A stretch of DNA of 64,000 nt from Bacillus subtilis (lineage in GTDB: Bacteria > Pseudomonadota > Alphaproteobacteria > Rhizobiales > Rhizobiaceae), in NCBI GenBank assembly GCA_021733665.1, contig JAHREI010000008.1, positions 85,885-149,884 of the forward strand, given 5' to 3'. The notes beneath the pieces are model-generated. The model was not told where the DNA came from, did not search any database, and worked only from the letters and a program-made list of their open reading frames with translations. The position numbers and the translations under genes are program-made. Position 1 is the stretch's first letter, and each line of letters begins with the position of its first letter. Below, piece by piece: positions 51,435 through 59,129 of this stretch.

Positions 51435-52106
51435 TTATGCGGTGCGGATCAGCCAGAATTTTTCGAGATTGACAGGGTTGTTCCAGCTTGCAACAGCGCC
51501 CGGACGCACAAGAAAAATGTCTCCGGCAGAGAATGTAACACTGCCTTCTTCCGGATTGTCGAAAGTCACTTCTCCGCTGCGCAGTGCCATAATTTCGGAA
51601 AAAGTATATGCGAGCGGGCGGCGGGCATAAGGTGTTGTACGCCATGTACCCCATGAAAGTTCGTCTGTGTCATAGAATTCATGACGAGCTGTTTCCGGAG
51701 TTGCTGATGTTAACAGTGCAGGGTTCGGCCCGCCACCTTCAGACATCGGATGGCTGAGATCGAGCTTTGCCAGCGTCAGTTCCGGATTGTCGTGATGAAA
51801 AAGGATAATAACGCAGTCGGCATTTTCAGCAGACCATTCAATGTTTCCGGCAGGTATATTGGCGATGTCGCCTTGGTGCAATTTGAGAGCAGTTCCGTCT
51901 GCTGTTTTAAGGGACAAGGTACCATTTTGCATGATGATCACAGCAGAGTACTTACACACGGCATTTGCAGCCTGTGCTGAGAGCAACGCGCGGCCATAAC
52001 CAAAAAAATCTCCTGCTGCAGTCGCATTATATATTGCGGACATAGCTTGTTGCAGATCATGGGCACAAACCGGTTCTGCACCAAGATTGATGACATTCCT
52101 AAGCAC
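51435..52106 (-). CDS. Bicupin protein
   Basis: The 223-residue protein contains two cupin barrels: one about residues 35-110 (MQNGTLSLKTADG, DIANIPAGNIEW) and a second about 140-220 (MALRSGEVTF, AGDIFLVRPGA). The GTG start at 52106 is chosen because CGAGGAG lies at the right distance upstream; the longer frame from 52175 would overlap the preceding oxidase gene. Proteins of this type may be ligand sensors, isomerases or dioxygenases; the usual metal-binding histidines are mostly missing, which speaks for a non-catalytic or ligand-binding role. It lies between two FAD oxidoreductase genes. Confidence 0.78.
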   Translation of the reverse strand: MLRNVINLGAEPVCAHDLQQAMSAIYNATAAGDFFGYGRALLSAQAANAVCKYSAVIIMQNGTLSLKTADGTALKLHQGDIANIPAGNIEWSAENADCVIILFHHDNPELTLAKLDLSHPMSEGGGPNPALLTSATPETARHEFYDTDELSWGTWRTTPYARRPLAYTFSEIMALRSGEVTFDNPEEGSVTFSAGDIFLVRPGAVASWNNPVNLEKFWLIRTA

Positions 52107-52132
52107 GTATAGTTCTCCTCGTATGAAGTCTT

Positions 52133-53428
52133 TTATTTGGATGCGAAACCGAGACGGTCTTTGATCCAGTACCACCTGATGCCGATATCCATGACCGGCT
52201 TGCGAATTGCATGCCAGGCAAGGCGGGGGATCGGTGTTTTGGGGTAAATCATCGGCTTGCCTTCAGCGATATGCTCTGCATAAATTTTGCCGAAGGTTGT
52301 CGCCATGGCTATGCCGCGGCCATTATAACCAAGCATGGCATGCAGACCCGGTTCAGGATTATGCAGATGTGGCAATCCATCCATTGTGAGAGCGACATGG
52401 CCGGACCAGTGATAATCAATACCGACGTCTTTCAGCTGCGGGAACAGGCGAAGCATGCCCGCTTTCAGGGCTTCCATCAAAGCGGCTTTTTCATTGTTTC
52501 CTACGGCGCCACGGCCACCAATCAGAAAGCGTCCGTCGGCTGATTGCCGCATATAGAATGCAATCTTGCGTGTTTCTGAGAGGACAACGCCATTCGGCAT
52601 AACCTCTTGTTGCAATTTGGCGGATAGGGGACGGGTAGCAATCAACATGCTCTGGACCGGCAATATGCTTTGTTCCAGACCTGATACGAGATTGCCGGTA
52701 TAGCCGTTGGTTGCCACCAGTACTTCACGGGCGCGGACTGTGCCGGTGTCTGTGCGGGCAACCCAGTCACTCCCTTCGCGGGCGAGGCCGATAACAGGAG
52801 AGTTTTCATAAATGACAGCACCTGTTTCAGCGGCTTTTCGCGCTAACCCTCGTGCATAATCGAGTGGTTGAATTGCGCCAGCGCGCGGATCGCGCCACCC
52901 CCCAAAATAATGCTGGGTGCCGGAGAGCTGCGCGATTGCGCTACGGTCGAGGATGTCGACATCCACACCTTGTGCCTGCCACTGTCGCGCACGTTTATGC
53001 ACGGCAGTGGTTGCCATTTCAGAATGCGCGGCCTGTATCCAGCCCGCTCTGACCGGCGAGCATTGAATATTATGATTTTTGATGAGATCGAAGACGAGAT
53101 CGGCAGCGCCTCCTACCATTTCAATCATGCGCTGGCCGTGCTCAGTGCCATAGGTTGCTAACAGATCTTCCGGATCGTGTTTCAGACCCGGAATGACCTG
53201 ACCTCCGTTGCGGCCGGATGCACCAAAGCCTACATGGCGGGCTTCGAGAATAATTGCTTTGCGGCCACGTTCTGCCAAAAATAAAGCAGCAGATAGTCCG
53301 GTAAGACCGCCGCCGATGATAATGACATCGGCATCTGCTGCCCCTTGTAGTTTTGGATAATCTGTTTTGGGCTCACTGGTTATATTCCACCAGACAGAGC
53401 GTGAAAAACTCTCAGCACTGCTTGCCAT
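52133..53428 (-). CDS. DAO-type FAD-dependent oxidoreductase (PuuB/OrdL-like)
   Basis: The 431-residue protein starts with SVWWNITSEPKTDYP, a usual N-end of gamma-glutamylputrescine-oxidase-like enzymes, followed by the FAD motif VIIIGGGLTGLSAALFLAER, the FGASGRNGGQVIPGLK flavin loop and the C-terminal GYNGRGIAMATTFG motif. It should oxidise a secondary or primary amine, or an amino acid. It is a paralogue of the oxidase at 39988-41304 (same family blocks, different length of loops). It lies 33 bases after the XRE-cupin regulator, an order also seen in puu-type gene sets. Confidence 0.88.
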   Translation of the reverse strand: MASSAESFSRSVWWNITSEPKTDYPKLQGAADADVIIIGGGLTGLSAALFLAERGRKAIILEARHVGFGASGRNGGQVIPGLKHDPEDLLATYGTEHGQRMIEMVGGAADLVFDLIKNHNIQCSPVRAGWIQAAHSEMATTAVHKRARQWQAQGVDVDILDRSAIAQLSGTQHYFGGWRDPRAGAIQPLDYARGLARKAAETGAVIYENSPVIGLAREGSDWVARTDTGTVRAREVLVATNGYTGNLVSGLEQSILPVQSMLIATRPLSAKLQQEVMPNGVVLSETRKIAFYMRQSADGRFLIGGRGAVGNNEKAALMEALKAGMLRLFPQLKDVGIDYHWSGHVALTMDGLPHLHNPEPGLHAMLGYNGRGIAMATTFGKIYAEHIAEGKPMIYPKTPIPRLAWHAIRKPVMDIGIRWYWIKDRLGFASK

Positions 53429-53461
53429 TGTGACGATTGCCCTCCTCCGGCACTCGTTTTT

Positions 53462-54091
53462 TTAAATGGTTACCCGATCCTGTTCGGGTTTGTTGACCCA
53501 GAGAACAACTGCATCAGTATCTGGACTATTATTGAAAAACCGATGCTTGATCGTGGAAGGGAAGGCAAAGCCGTCTCCTGCCGACAATAGATAGAAGGTG
53601 TCTTCAATTTGCAGTGTAAAACTGCCTGAAATGACATAGCCCAGCTCTTCACCGGAATGGGTGTAGCACTCATCCCCTGAGCTGCCAGCTGGTACAATTC
53701 TGACCAAAAAGGATTTGAACGATTCAATGATCTCAGGGGATGCGCGTTTTTTAATAACACCACCGGCATTGATGATCTCAGGCTGTTCCGCCATCCGCAA
53801 CACATATGGGTTGGTACGGGCTGCCGTTGCAAAACCTTCCGGATCAATCAGTTGAGCAGGGCTCATCGATAGCACATCGGCAATCGTATAAAGTGTACGC
53901 ACTGTTGGTGAGACCATGCCACGCTCGATCTGTGAAAGCGCACCGGTCGACAAGCCGGAAGCTGCAGACATATCCCCCAGCGTTAAACCCAGCGCTTGGC
54001 GCCGGCTGCGGATACGAAATCCGATTTCCTCACCATTTTCTTTTGGGTCATTGTCGGTTTCTGATGCTGGAAAAAACTCTTTGTCGCTCAC
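53462..54091 (-). CDS. Second XRE-family regulator with cupin domain
   Basis: The 209-residue protein has a helix-turn-helix at about residues 25-80 (LTLGDMSAASGLSTGALSQIE) and a C-terminal cupin (about 130-200, HSGEELGYVISG and FPSTIKHRF). It has the same design as the regulator at 41347-41955 but is not a close copy. It heads the operon with two FAD oxidoreductases and a bicupin protein. The divergent small ORF and amino acid ABC operon may share its control; a perfect ATTGATA/TATCAAT repeat lies between them. Confidence 0.9.
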   Translation of the reverse strand: MSDKEFFPASETDNDPKENGEEIGFRIRSRRQALGLTLGDMSAASGLSTGALSQIERGMVSPTVRTLYTIADVLSMSPAQLIDPEGFATAARTNPYVLRMAEQPEIINAGGVIKKRASPEIIESFKSFLVRIVPAGSSGDECYTHSGEELGYVISGSFTLQIEDTFYLLSAGDGFAFPSTIKHRFFNNSPDTDAVVLWVNKPEQDRVTI

Positions 54092-54339
54092 TTAAGGGGC
54101 CTTTATTTGCGTTTTTACGCAGTTGTTTGAATCAGGCTGCAGGGTGTTTTAATTATTCTGCGTCAAAATTTCAGTAAATTCAATAAACTAAAAAAATATC
54201 AGGCATAAAACTGCTCCTTATATGCAGCGAGTAATGAAGCATACACCTCTTTAAAATTCTGAATAAATCATAAAATTGATATTTATCAATGGATTATATG
54301 AATTATTTTCTGATTTTGAAATTCATGCAGGAGAAATTT
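54092..54339. other. AT-rich divergent region
   Basis: No gene larger than the small ORF beginning at 54340 is seen between the XRE-cupin gene and the amino acid ABC operon. The region is AT-rich and contains the inverted repeat at 54275-54290. Confidence 0.4.
54275..54290. promoter_or_regulatory. Perfect 7-base inverted repeat (candidate operator)
   Basis: ATTGATA (54275-54281) and TATCAAT (54284-54290) are exact complements with a two-base spacer. The element sits between the second XRE-cupin regulator gene and the amino acid ABC operon. Confidence 0.45.
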
Positions 54340-54417
54340 ATGAATAGTATTTTGAAATACCTTGACCAAATTGTTCACTTTGTTAAAAATGAAGTGAGAA
54401 TTAAGAGTCGTAAATGA
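54340..54417 (+). CDS. Small ORF, 25 residues, upstream of the amino acid importer
   Basis: ATG 54340 is preceded by GCAGGAG at ideal spacing and opens a 25-codon frame. The peptide begins MNSILKYLDQIVHFVKNEV and continues RIKSRK to the TGA stop. It can be drawn as an amphipathic helix with a basic tail. It ends 30 bases before the binding-protein start, and its stop lies inside the perfect palindrome ATGACCGGTCAT (54414-54425). It may be a leader peptide or a small membrane-associated protein. There is no run of a single amino acid that would suggest classical attenuation. Confidence 0.5.
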   Translation: MNSILKYLDQIVHFVKNEVRIKSRK

Positions 54418-54425
54418 CCGGTCAT
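54414..54425. promoter_or_regulatory. Perfect 12-base palindrome
   Basis: ATGACCGGTCAT is self-complementary. It overlaps the stop codon of the small ORF and lies 23 bases before the next start codon, where it could bind a regulator or affect ribosome access. Confidence 0.4.
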
Positions 54426-54447
54426 TGCATTTTGGTAGGAGGATGCC

Positions 54448-55197
54448 ATGTGTTTCAAGTCAATTTTAGGGTTTGGTCTAGCTGCGTTTCTGATCGGAGC
54501 CGCGCCTGTAATGGCACAGGATGTTGTTAAGGTCGGCTCATCGCCGACAGGCTTACCATTTACATTCCTCAACACGCAGACCAAAGAAATGGACGGCGTA
54601 CTTGTGGAGGTGGTCAAGGCTATTCAGGGTGATCTGGATATCAAACCGGAATTTGAAACCGTGCAGTTTTCCGCACTGGTGCCGTCTCTGACATCCGGCA
54701 AAATCGACATGATTGCTTCTGCTATGTTCATTACGGCTGAACGTGCCAAAGTTGTCGATTTTTCGGATCCTGTTTACGGTTATGGTGAGGGGTTGTTTGT
54801 TCCGTCATCTGACGAAGTGACTTACACGAAATATGAGGATCTGAAGGGTAAGACAATTGGCGTGCAGGTTGGTACGACTTTTGTTGATCTGTTCCAGAAG
54901 AGCGGTCTTTTCAGTGAAGTGAAAATTTACAAAGGCATCCCTGATATTATGGCTGATGTGAATGCTGGTCGCATTGATGCAGGTATCGCAGACGGCCCTA
55001 TGGCTGCTTATTATATCGCTCAGGGGCAGTTCCCGAAGGTGAAGATGGTCGATAGCTATGTAGCATCTGCTGCAGGAGAATTCGGTATTGCCCTGCGTAA
55101 AGGTGATGAGCGGATGCCGAAAGTCAATGAAGCGATCAAGCGCATCAAGACGGATGGTACACTGGATGCAATCCTTAAAAAATTTGGTTTGAAGTAA
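54448..55197 (+). CDS. Amino acid ABC transporter substrate-binding protein
   Basis: This 249-residue protein has a Sec signal peptide (residues 1-23, MCFKS then hydrophobic core, APVMA cleavage) and the SBP_bac_3 fold of polar amino acid binding proteins: GLPFTFLNTQTKEMDGVLVE (split motif), ITAERAKVVDFSDPVYGYGEG, GKTIGVQVGTTF and the C-terminal IKTDGTLDAILKKFG. Family members bind glutamine, arginine, cystine or similar. GTAGGAGG precedes the ATG. The permease and ATPase genes follow. Confidence 0.93.
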   Translation: MCFKSILGFGLAAFLIGAAPVMAQDVVKVGSSPTGLPFTFLNTQTKEMDGVLVEVVKAIQGDLDIKPEFETVQFSALVPSLTSGKIDMIASAMFITAERAKVVDFSDPVYGYGEGLFVPSSDEVTYTKYEDLKGKTIGVQVGTTFVDLFQKSGLFSEVKIYKGIPDIMADVNAGRIDAGIADGPMAAYYIAQGQFPKVKMVDSYVASAAGEFGIALRKGDERMPKVNEAIKRIKTDGTLDAILKKFGLK

Positions 55198-55232
55198 CCG
55201 TTTCCAAAGAATGTACCCCCGAATGAAGTAAT

Positions 55233-55276
55233 GCCGGTGATGGAGCTGTCTCCGTCAAGGTGATGTCATCACCGGC
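55233..55276. promoter_or_regulatory. Hairpin between binding-protein and permease genes
   Basis: GCCGGTGATG (55233-55242) and CATCACCGGC (55267-55276) pair exactly; a GGAG/CTCC stem can form inside the loop. No T-run follows. It has the same position and character as the hairpin at 45657-45689 in the peptide-type operon. Confidence 0.65.
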
Positions 55277-55305
55277 GGTCTGTTTTGAAGCAGAGTTTAA
55301 GTGAA

Positions 55306-55968
55306 ATGCAAAATTTTTTCATAGATGTCGGCGAGTTCTTTCCGGTTCTTATGCAAGGCGTTAAGTTTACGCTTCTTGTAACAATCGGCTCTCTTGTGCT
55401 TTCTACTGTGCTGGGGCTTGTCTGGGCGCTGATGCGTGTGTCCGGTATTGTATGGCTCTCTGCAATTGCTGCGACATTTATTAATATTATTCGCGGTATC
55501 CCTATTCTTGTGCAGCTGTTTTACATTTATTTTGTGCTGCCTGAATTCGGCATTTCGTTATCTGCGTTACAAGCCGGTATTATTGGTCTTGGTATTGCTT
55601 ATTCTGCCTATCAGGCTGAAAATTTCCGTGCTGGTATTGAAGCAATCGATTTTGGTCAGACAGAAGCAGCCCTCTCAATTGGTATGGGCTGGTTCATGAC
55701 CATGCGTCGTGTCATCCTGCCTCAGGCCGTGCGGGTTATTCTTCCGCCATATGGCAATATTATTGTGATGATGCTCAAAGACAGTTCGCAGGCTTCAGCG
55801 ATCACGGTTGCTGAACTTACCCTGCAAGGTCAGATACTTGCCTCATCTACATTTAAGAATATGAGTGTCTATACACTCGTTGCAATGTTCTATCTCTGCC
55901 TTAGTCTGCCGCTGATGTTGTTCGTCAGTCACCTTGAAAAGCGTTTTGGTAAAAAGAAGGGGCACTGA
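55306..55968 (+). CDS. Amino acid ABC transporter permease
   Basis: The protein (about 220 residues) is a HisM/GlnP-type permease with five or so membrane segments and the EAA loop [20 protein letters not shown] (split by family convention) before [13 protein letters not shown] 55306 is chosen; an in-frame TTG at 55285 would add seven residues and has no better ribosome binding site, so the exact start is uncertain. A single permease gene implies a homodimeric channel. Its stop is two bases from the ATPase start. Confidence 0.92.
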   Translation: MQNFFIDVGEFFPVLMQGVKFTLLVTIGSLVLSTVLGLVWALMRVSGIVWLSAIAATFINIIRGIPILVQLFYIYFVLPEFGISLSALQAGIIGLGIAYSAYQAENFRAGIEAIDFGQTEAALSIGMGWFMTMRRVILPQAVRVILPPYGNIIVMMLKDSSQASAITVAELTLQGQILASSTFKNMSVYTLVAMFYLCLSLPLMLFVSHLEKRFGKKKGH

Positions 55969-55970
55969 TT

Positions 55971-56705
55971 ATGGCGATGATCGAGATAAAGAATGTCCGC
56001 AAATCTTTTGGCCAGCTTGAAGTTCTGAAAGGCATTAATGCTGAGGTGAAAAAGGGCGAAGTTGTCTGTCTTATCGGCCCGTCAGGTTCCGGAAAGTCTA
56101 CCATTCTGCGCTGCCTGAACGGCCTTGAAACTTATCAGCATGGTGAAATTCTCATCGAGAACAAGCTTGTAGATGCAACAGTGCCTGCCATTAAAGAAAT
56201 CCGCACGCAGATGGCAATGGTATTTCAGCGTTTCAATCTGTTTCCGCATCGCACGGCACTTGAAAATGTGATTGAGGGGCCGGTTTATGTAAAAGGTGAA
56301 AACCGGGCGGAAGCACGTGACTATGGCATGCACCTGCTGCAGCGTGTCGGGCTTGGAGAAAGAGCGAACTACTATCCGGGGCAGCTTTCAGGCGGACAAA
56401 TGCAGCGTGTTGCAATCGCTCGGGCACTTGCAATGCGTCCACAAGCAATTTTGTTCGACGAGCCGACATCCGCATTGGATCCGGAACTGGTCGGAGATGT
56501 TCTGGATGTGATGCGCAGCCTTGCCGAAGAGGGAATGACAATGCTTGTCGTGACCCATGAGATGGGGTTCGCCCGTGATGTTGCGGATCGGGTGTTGTTC
56601 TTGGACGGCGGCGTTATCGTGGAGCAGGGAGCAGCCAAGGACGTGTTGGGTGCGCCGCAGCAAGCACGAACTCAAGATTTCCTGCGTCGTGTTCTCAACC
56701 ATTAA
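55971..56705 (+). CDS. Amino acid ABC transporter ATP-binding protein
   Basis: The 244-residue protein is a GlnQ/HisP-type ATPase: Walker [11 protein letters not shown]-loop [10 protein letters not shown], signature [15 protein letters not shown], Walker [14 protein letters not shown] and the switch histidine in VVTHEMGF. It completes the three-gene importer with the binding protein and permease. Confidence 0.95.
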   Translation: MAMIEIKNVRKSFGQLEVLKGINAEVKKGEVVCLIGPSGSGKSTILRCLNGLETYQHGEILIENKLVDATVPAIKEIRTQMAMVFQRFNLFPHRTALENVIEGPVYVKGENRAEARDYGMHLLQRVGLGERANYYPGQLSGGQMQRVAIARALAMRPQAILFDEPTSALDPELVGDVLDVMRSLAEEGMTMLVVTHEMGFARDVADRVLFLDGGVIVEQGAAKDVLGAPQQARTQDFLRRVLNH

Positions 56706-56731
56706 CCGGGTAATATAGCCGCTTGTACTTG

Positions 56732-56759
56732 CCTCCGGTGAATATAGCGTCATCGGAGG
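56732..56759. terminator. Possible terminator hairpin after the importer operon
   Basis: CCTCCGGTGA and TCATCGGAGG pair with one G-T pair around an eight-base loop in the gap between the convergent ATPase and LysR genes. There is no T-run, so termination would need another factor. Confidence 0.4.
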
Positions 56760-56807
56760 TGAAGATATGTGCAATGAATAGTAAATTCAGTGGCAAAAAC
56801 GCGTTTC

Positions 56808-57740
56808 TTATTGCGATAATGTATTTGTATCTTTTGATGATTGTTCGGGTGAGCCGTTCATCATTTTATTTAAACAATCCAAGAATGCCTTAACTGAAAC
56901 AGGCAGCTGACGCTTTTTCATAGTAATGACCTGCGCAACACTTGATTGCAAAATCGGATTATCGATTTTTACGGATTTTGCATTGGTGAGAAATCCGTTT
57001 GTTTCACGCATGTCAGAGCTGGAGAAAAGTAAACAGCCTGTTTTTTGTGCGTAAGTCAGTAATGTTGCCATAGAGTTAGAAGAAAAAACCGGATCAATTG
57101 ACAAGCCCGTACTGGCCAGAGCGGTATTGATCAGATGTCGTTGTGTGCGGTCAGTGTCTGGTAAGGCAAACGGATATTGAACAGCTTCTGCAAGGGTAAC
57201 TTCTTCATATTGTGCCAAGGGATGATCTGGTGGCATCAATACATAAATCGGGCGTTTAGTGATAAACTCAGCCTGCAGATGCGACGGGGCTGCATAACTA
57301 TAAACAATACCAATGTCTGATTGGCCATTGCTAATCCTTTGACAAATATCAATCGAGTTGCCAACCCAAACCTGAATTTCAACTGATGGAAATTGTTGCT
57401 GAAACTGCGCAATGATTTCGGCCAGCACCAGAATTGAGAAACCCTCATAGGTGGCAATTTTGACAATGCCGCGCTGGATCTCATGCATTTCTTTGACATC
57501 AGCAAGCGCACGCTCAGTATCCAATGTCAGACGGGTGACGTGTAGCGACAGCAGCTCTCCGGCCTGACTCAAAACCATGCCGCGCGGACGGCGTTCGAAT
57601 AATGCAACATTCAAATCCTGCTCCAGTTTGGTGATCTGGCGGCTTATAGCCGAGGCTGACACATTGAGCTGTAACGAAGCTTCTGTGATGGAGCCTGTTC
57701 GCGCAACTTCCTGAAAGTATCGCAGTGCTAAATGTTGCAT
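56808..57740 (-). CDS. LysR family transcriptional regulator
   Basis: The 310-residue protein starts with the standard LysR helix-turn-helix (MQHLALRYFQEVARTG, LQLNVSASAISRQITKLEQ) and a C-terminal effector domain. ATG 57740 is preceded by AAAGGTAG; the open frame extends to 57938, but that part overlaps the divergent amidohydrolase start and is not LysR-like. It faces the M20 amidohydrolase and AbgT genes and probably controls them, in the way AbgR controls abgABT. Confidence 0.92.
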   Translation of the reverse strand: MQHLALRYFQEVARTGSITEASLQLNVSASAISRQITKLEQDLNVALFERRPRGMVLSQAGELLSLHVTRLTLDTERALADVKEMHEIQRGIVKIATYEGFSILVLAEIIAQFQQQFPSVEIQVWVGNSIDICQRISNGQSDIGIVYSYAAPSHLQAEFITKRPIYVLMPPDHPLAQYEEVTLAEAVQYPFALPDTDRTQRHLINTALASTGLSIDPVFSSNSMATLLTYAQKTGCLLFSSSDMRETNGFLTNAKSVKIDNPILQSSVAQVITMKKRQLPVSVKAFLDCLNKMMNGSPEQSSKDTNTLSQ

Positions 57741-57878
57741 TTCATCTACCTTTGCCTTTATTGCAATGATGCTTACGCATTTATGAAATTGTTGCAATGC
57801 TTTTCCGTTGCTATGACTGCCGGAATTTTTATGAAGGTTCGGCGATGCAGGCATCGGCGAGGAGGAGCGTAAAGTTAC

Positions 57879-59036
57879 ATGGCTATCTTTAGTGCTGAGG
57901 CAATTGAGGAAGCGACATCCATTCGTCGTCAGCTGCACAGCTTTCCTGAGTTGAAGTTTGAAGAGTTTTCGACGTCGGATCTGGTTGCGGAATTTTTGCA
58001 GCGCTATGGTTATGCGTTACGCAGAAATGTCGCCGGTACCGGTATTGTCGCAACGCTTGATACAGGCAGAGCCGGTCCGGTGATCGGCTTTCGTGCAGAC
58101 ATGGATGCCTTGCCTATTCAGGAAGAGACAAACCTGCCTTATGCTTCAACGATTGATGGAAAAATGCATGCTTGTGGCCATGACGGACATACAGCTACAT
58201 TATTATTGGCAGCGCGCAAACTTGCGGAAGATCATTCGCAGCTCAATGGTCAGATAAAACTGCTTTTCCAGCCGGCTGAAGAAGTGGGCAAGGGCGCAGC
58301 TCAAATGATCGAAGAGGGCGCACTTGATGGTGTCGAGAAAGTTTTCGGCTATCACAATCGCCCGGGTTATGCTCTTGGTCATGTCATTACAAAAGCCGGT
58401 TCTGCGATGGGTGGTAATACACTGTATGAAGTGAAAATCTCAGGCAAAGGCGGGCATGCTTCGCGGCCGGATCTGGCGATTGATCCAATTTTTGTTGGTG
58501 CCGGTATTATTCAGTCATTACAGAGTGTTATATCACGTCGCCTGTCACCGCTCGATGCCGGTGTTGTCACTGTTACGCAATTTAATGGCGGGACAGCTGG
58601 TAATATTATTCCGGGTCAGGCGAGCATGGTGATTAATACGCGTGACGGGTCACCGGAAGCGGCTGAGATCATTGACAGGGAATTGCGTAAAGTCATTGCT
58701 CATGTTTGTGAAGCACACGGCGCGCAATGTGAGATCAACAGAACTTTGCGGATACCATCCTTGGTAAATTCAGTTGCTGAAACCGAATTGGTTGTCGAAA
58801 CGGCCCATGAATTATTCGGTAAAGATAATACAAGCCAAATGCATCAAATGCCGACCATGGGGGCGGAGGATTTCGCATTTTATCTTGAAAAGCGGCCGGG
58901 TAGTTTCTTCTTTGTCGGTAATGGCGAAGACAGCGCTTATCTGCATCATCCTTTATATAATTTCCGTGATGAAATTTTACCTGTAGCAGCCGGTATGTTT
59001 GTCGGAATTGCCCGTAAACTATTGATTAATCAATAA
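57879..59036 (+). CDS. M20 family amidohydrolase
   Basis: The 385-residue protein is an aminoacylase/hippurate-hydrolase-like metallopeptidase: HACGHDGHTA (metal ligands near residues 93-102), PAEEVGKGA, GYHNRPG and TMGAEDFA complete the two-metal site, and the dimerisation domain lies at about 175-290. GGAGGAG precedes the ATG. Enzymes of this group hydrolyse N-acyl amino acids. Together with the AbgT transporter gene 93 bases downstream it resembles the p-aminobenzoyl-glutamate utilisation set, here with one hydrolase instead of AbgA/AbgB. Confidence 0.92.
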   Translation: MAIFSAEAIEEATSIRRQLHSFPELKFEEFSTSDLVAEFLQRYGYALRRNVAGTGIVATLDTGRAGPVIGFRADMDALPIQEETNLPYASTIDGKMHACGHDGHTATLLLAARKLAEDHSQLNGQIKLLFQPAEEVGKGAAQMIEEGALDGVEKVFGYHNRPGYALGHVITKAGSAMGGNTLYEVKISGKGGHASRPDLAIDPIFVGAGIIQSLQSVISRRLSPLDAGVVTVTQFNGGTAGNIIPGQASMVINTRDGSPEAAEIIDRELRKVIAHVCEAHGAQCEINRTLRIPSLVNSVAETELVVETAHELFGKDNTSQMHQMPTMGAEDFAFYLEKRPGSFFFVGNGEDSAYLHHPLYNFRDEILPVAAGMFVGIARKLLINQ

Positions 59037-59129
59037 AGACCTGGCGCAAAAAAATATCAATTTAACTGATCTGAATAAGATAATGCAGTGCGCTCGTTTT
59101 GGAGGGGCATTGCAGAGATCCGGGAGAGC

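Noticed and set aside
51388..51654. Upstream extension of the DadA-like oxidase frame
   Set aside because: It overlaps the bicupin gene and lacks family similarity; the FAD motif needs the start at 51387.
57741..57938. Upstream extension of the second LysR gene
   Set aside because: It would overlap the divergent amidohydrolase gene, and the LysR helix-turn-helix normally begins within the first few residues.
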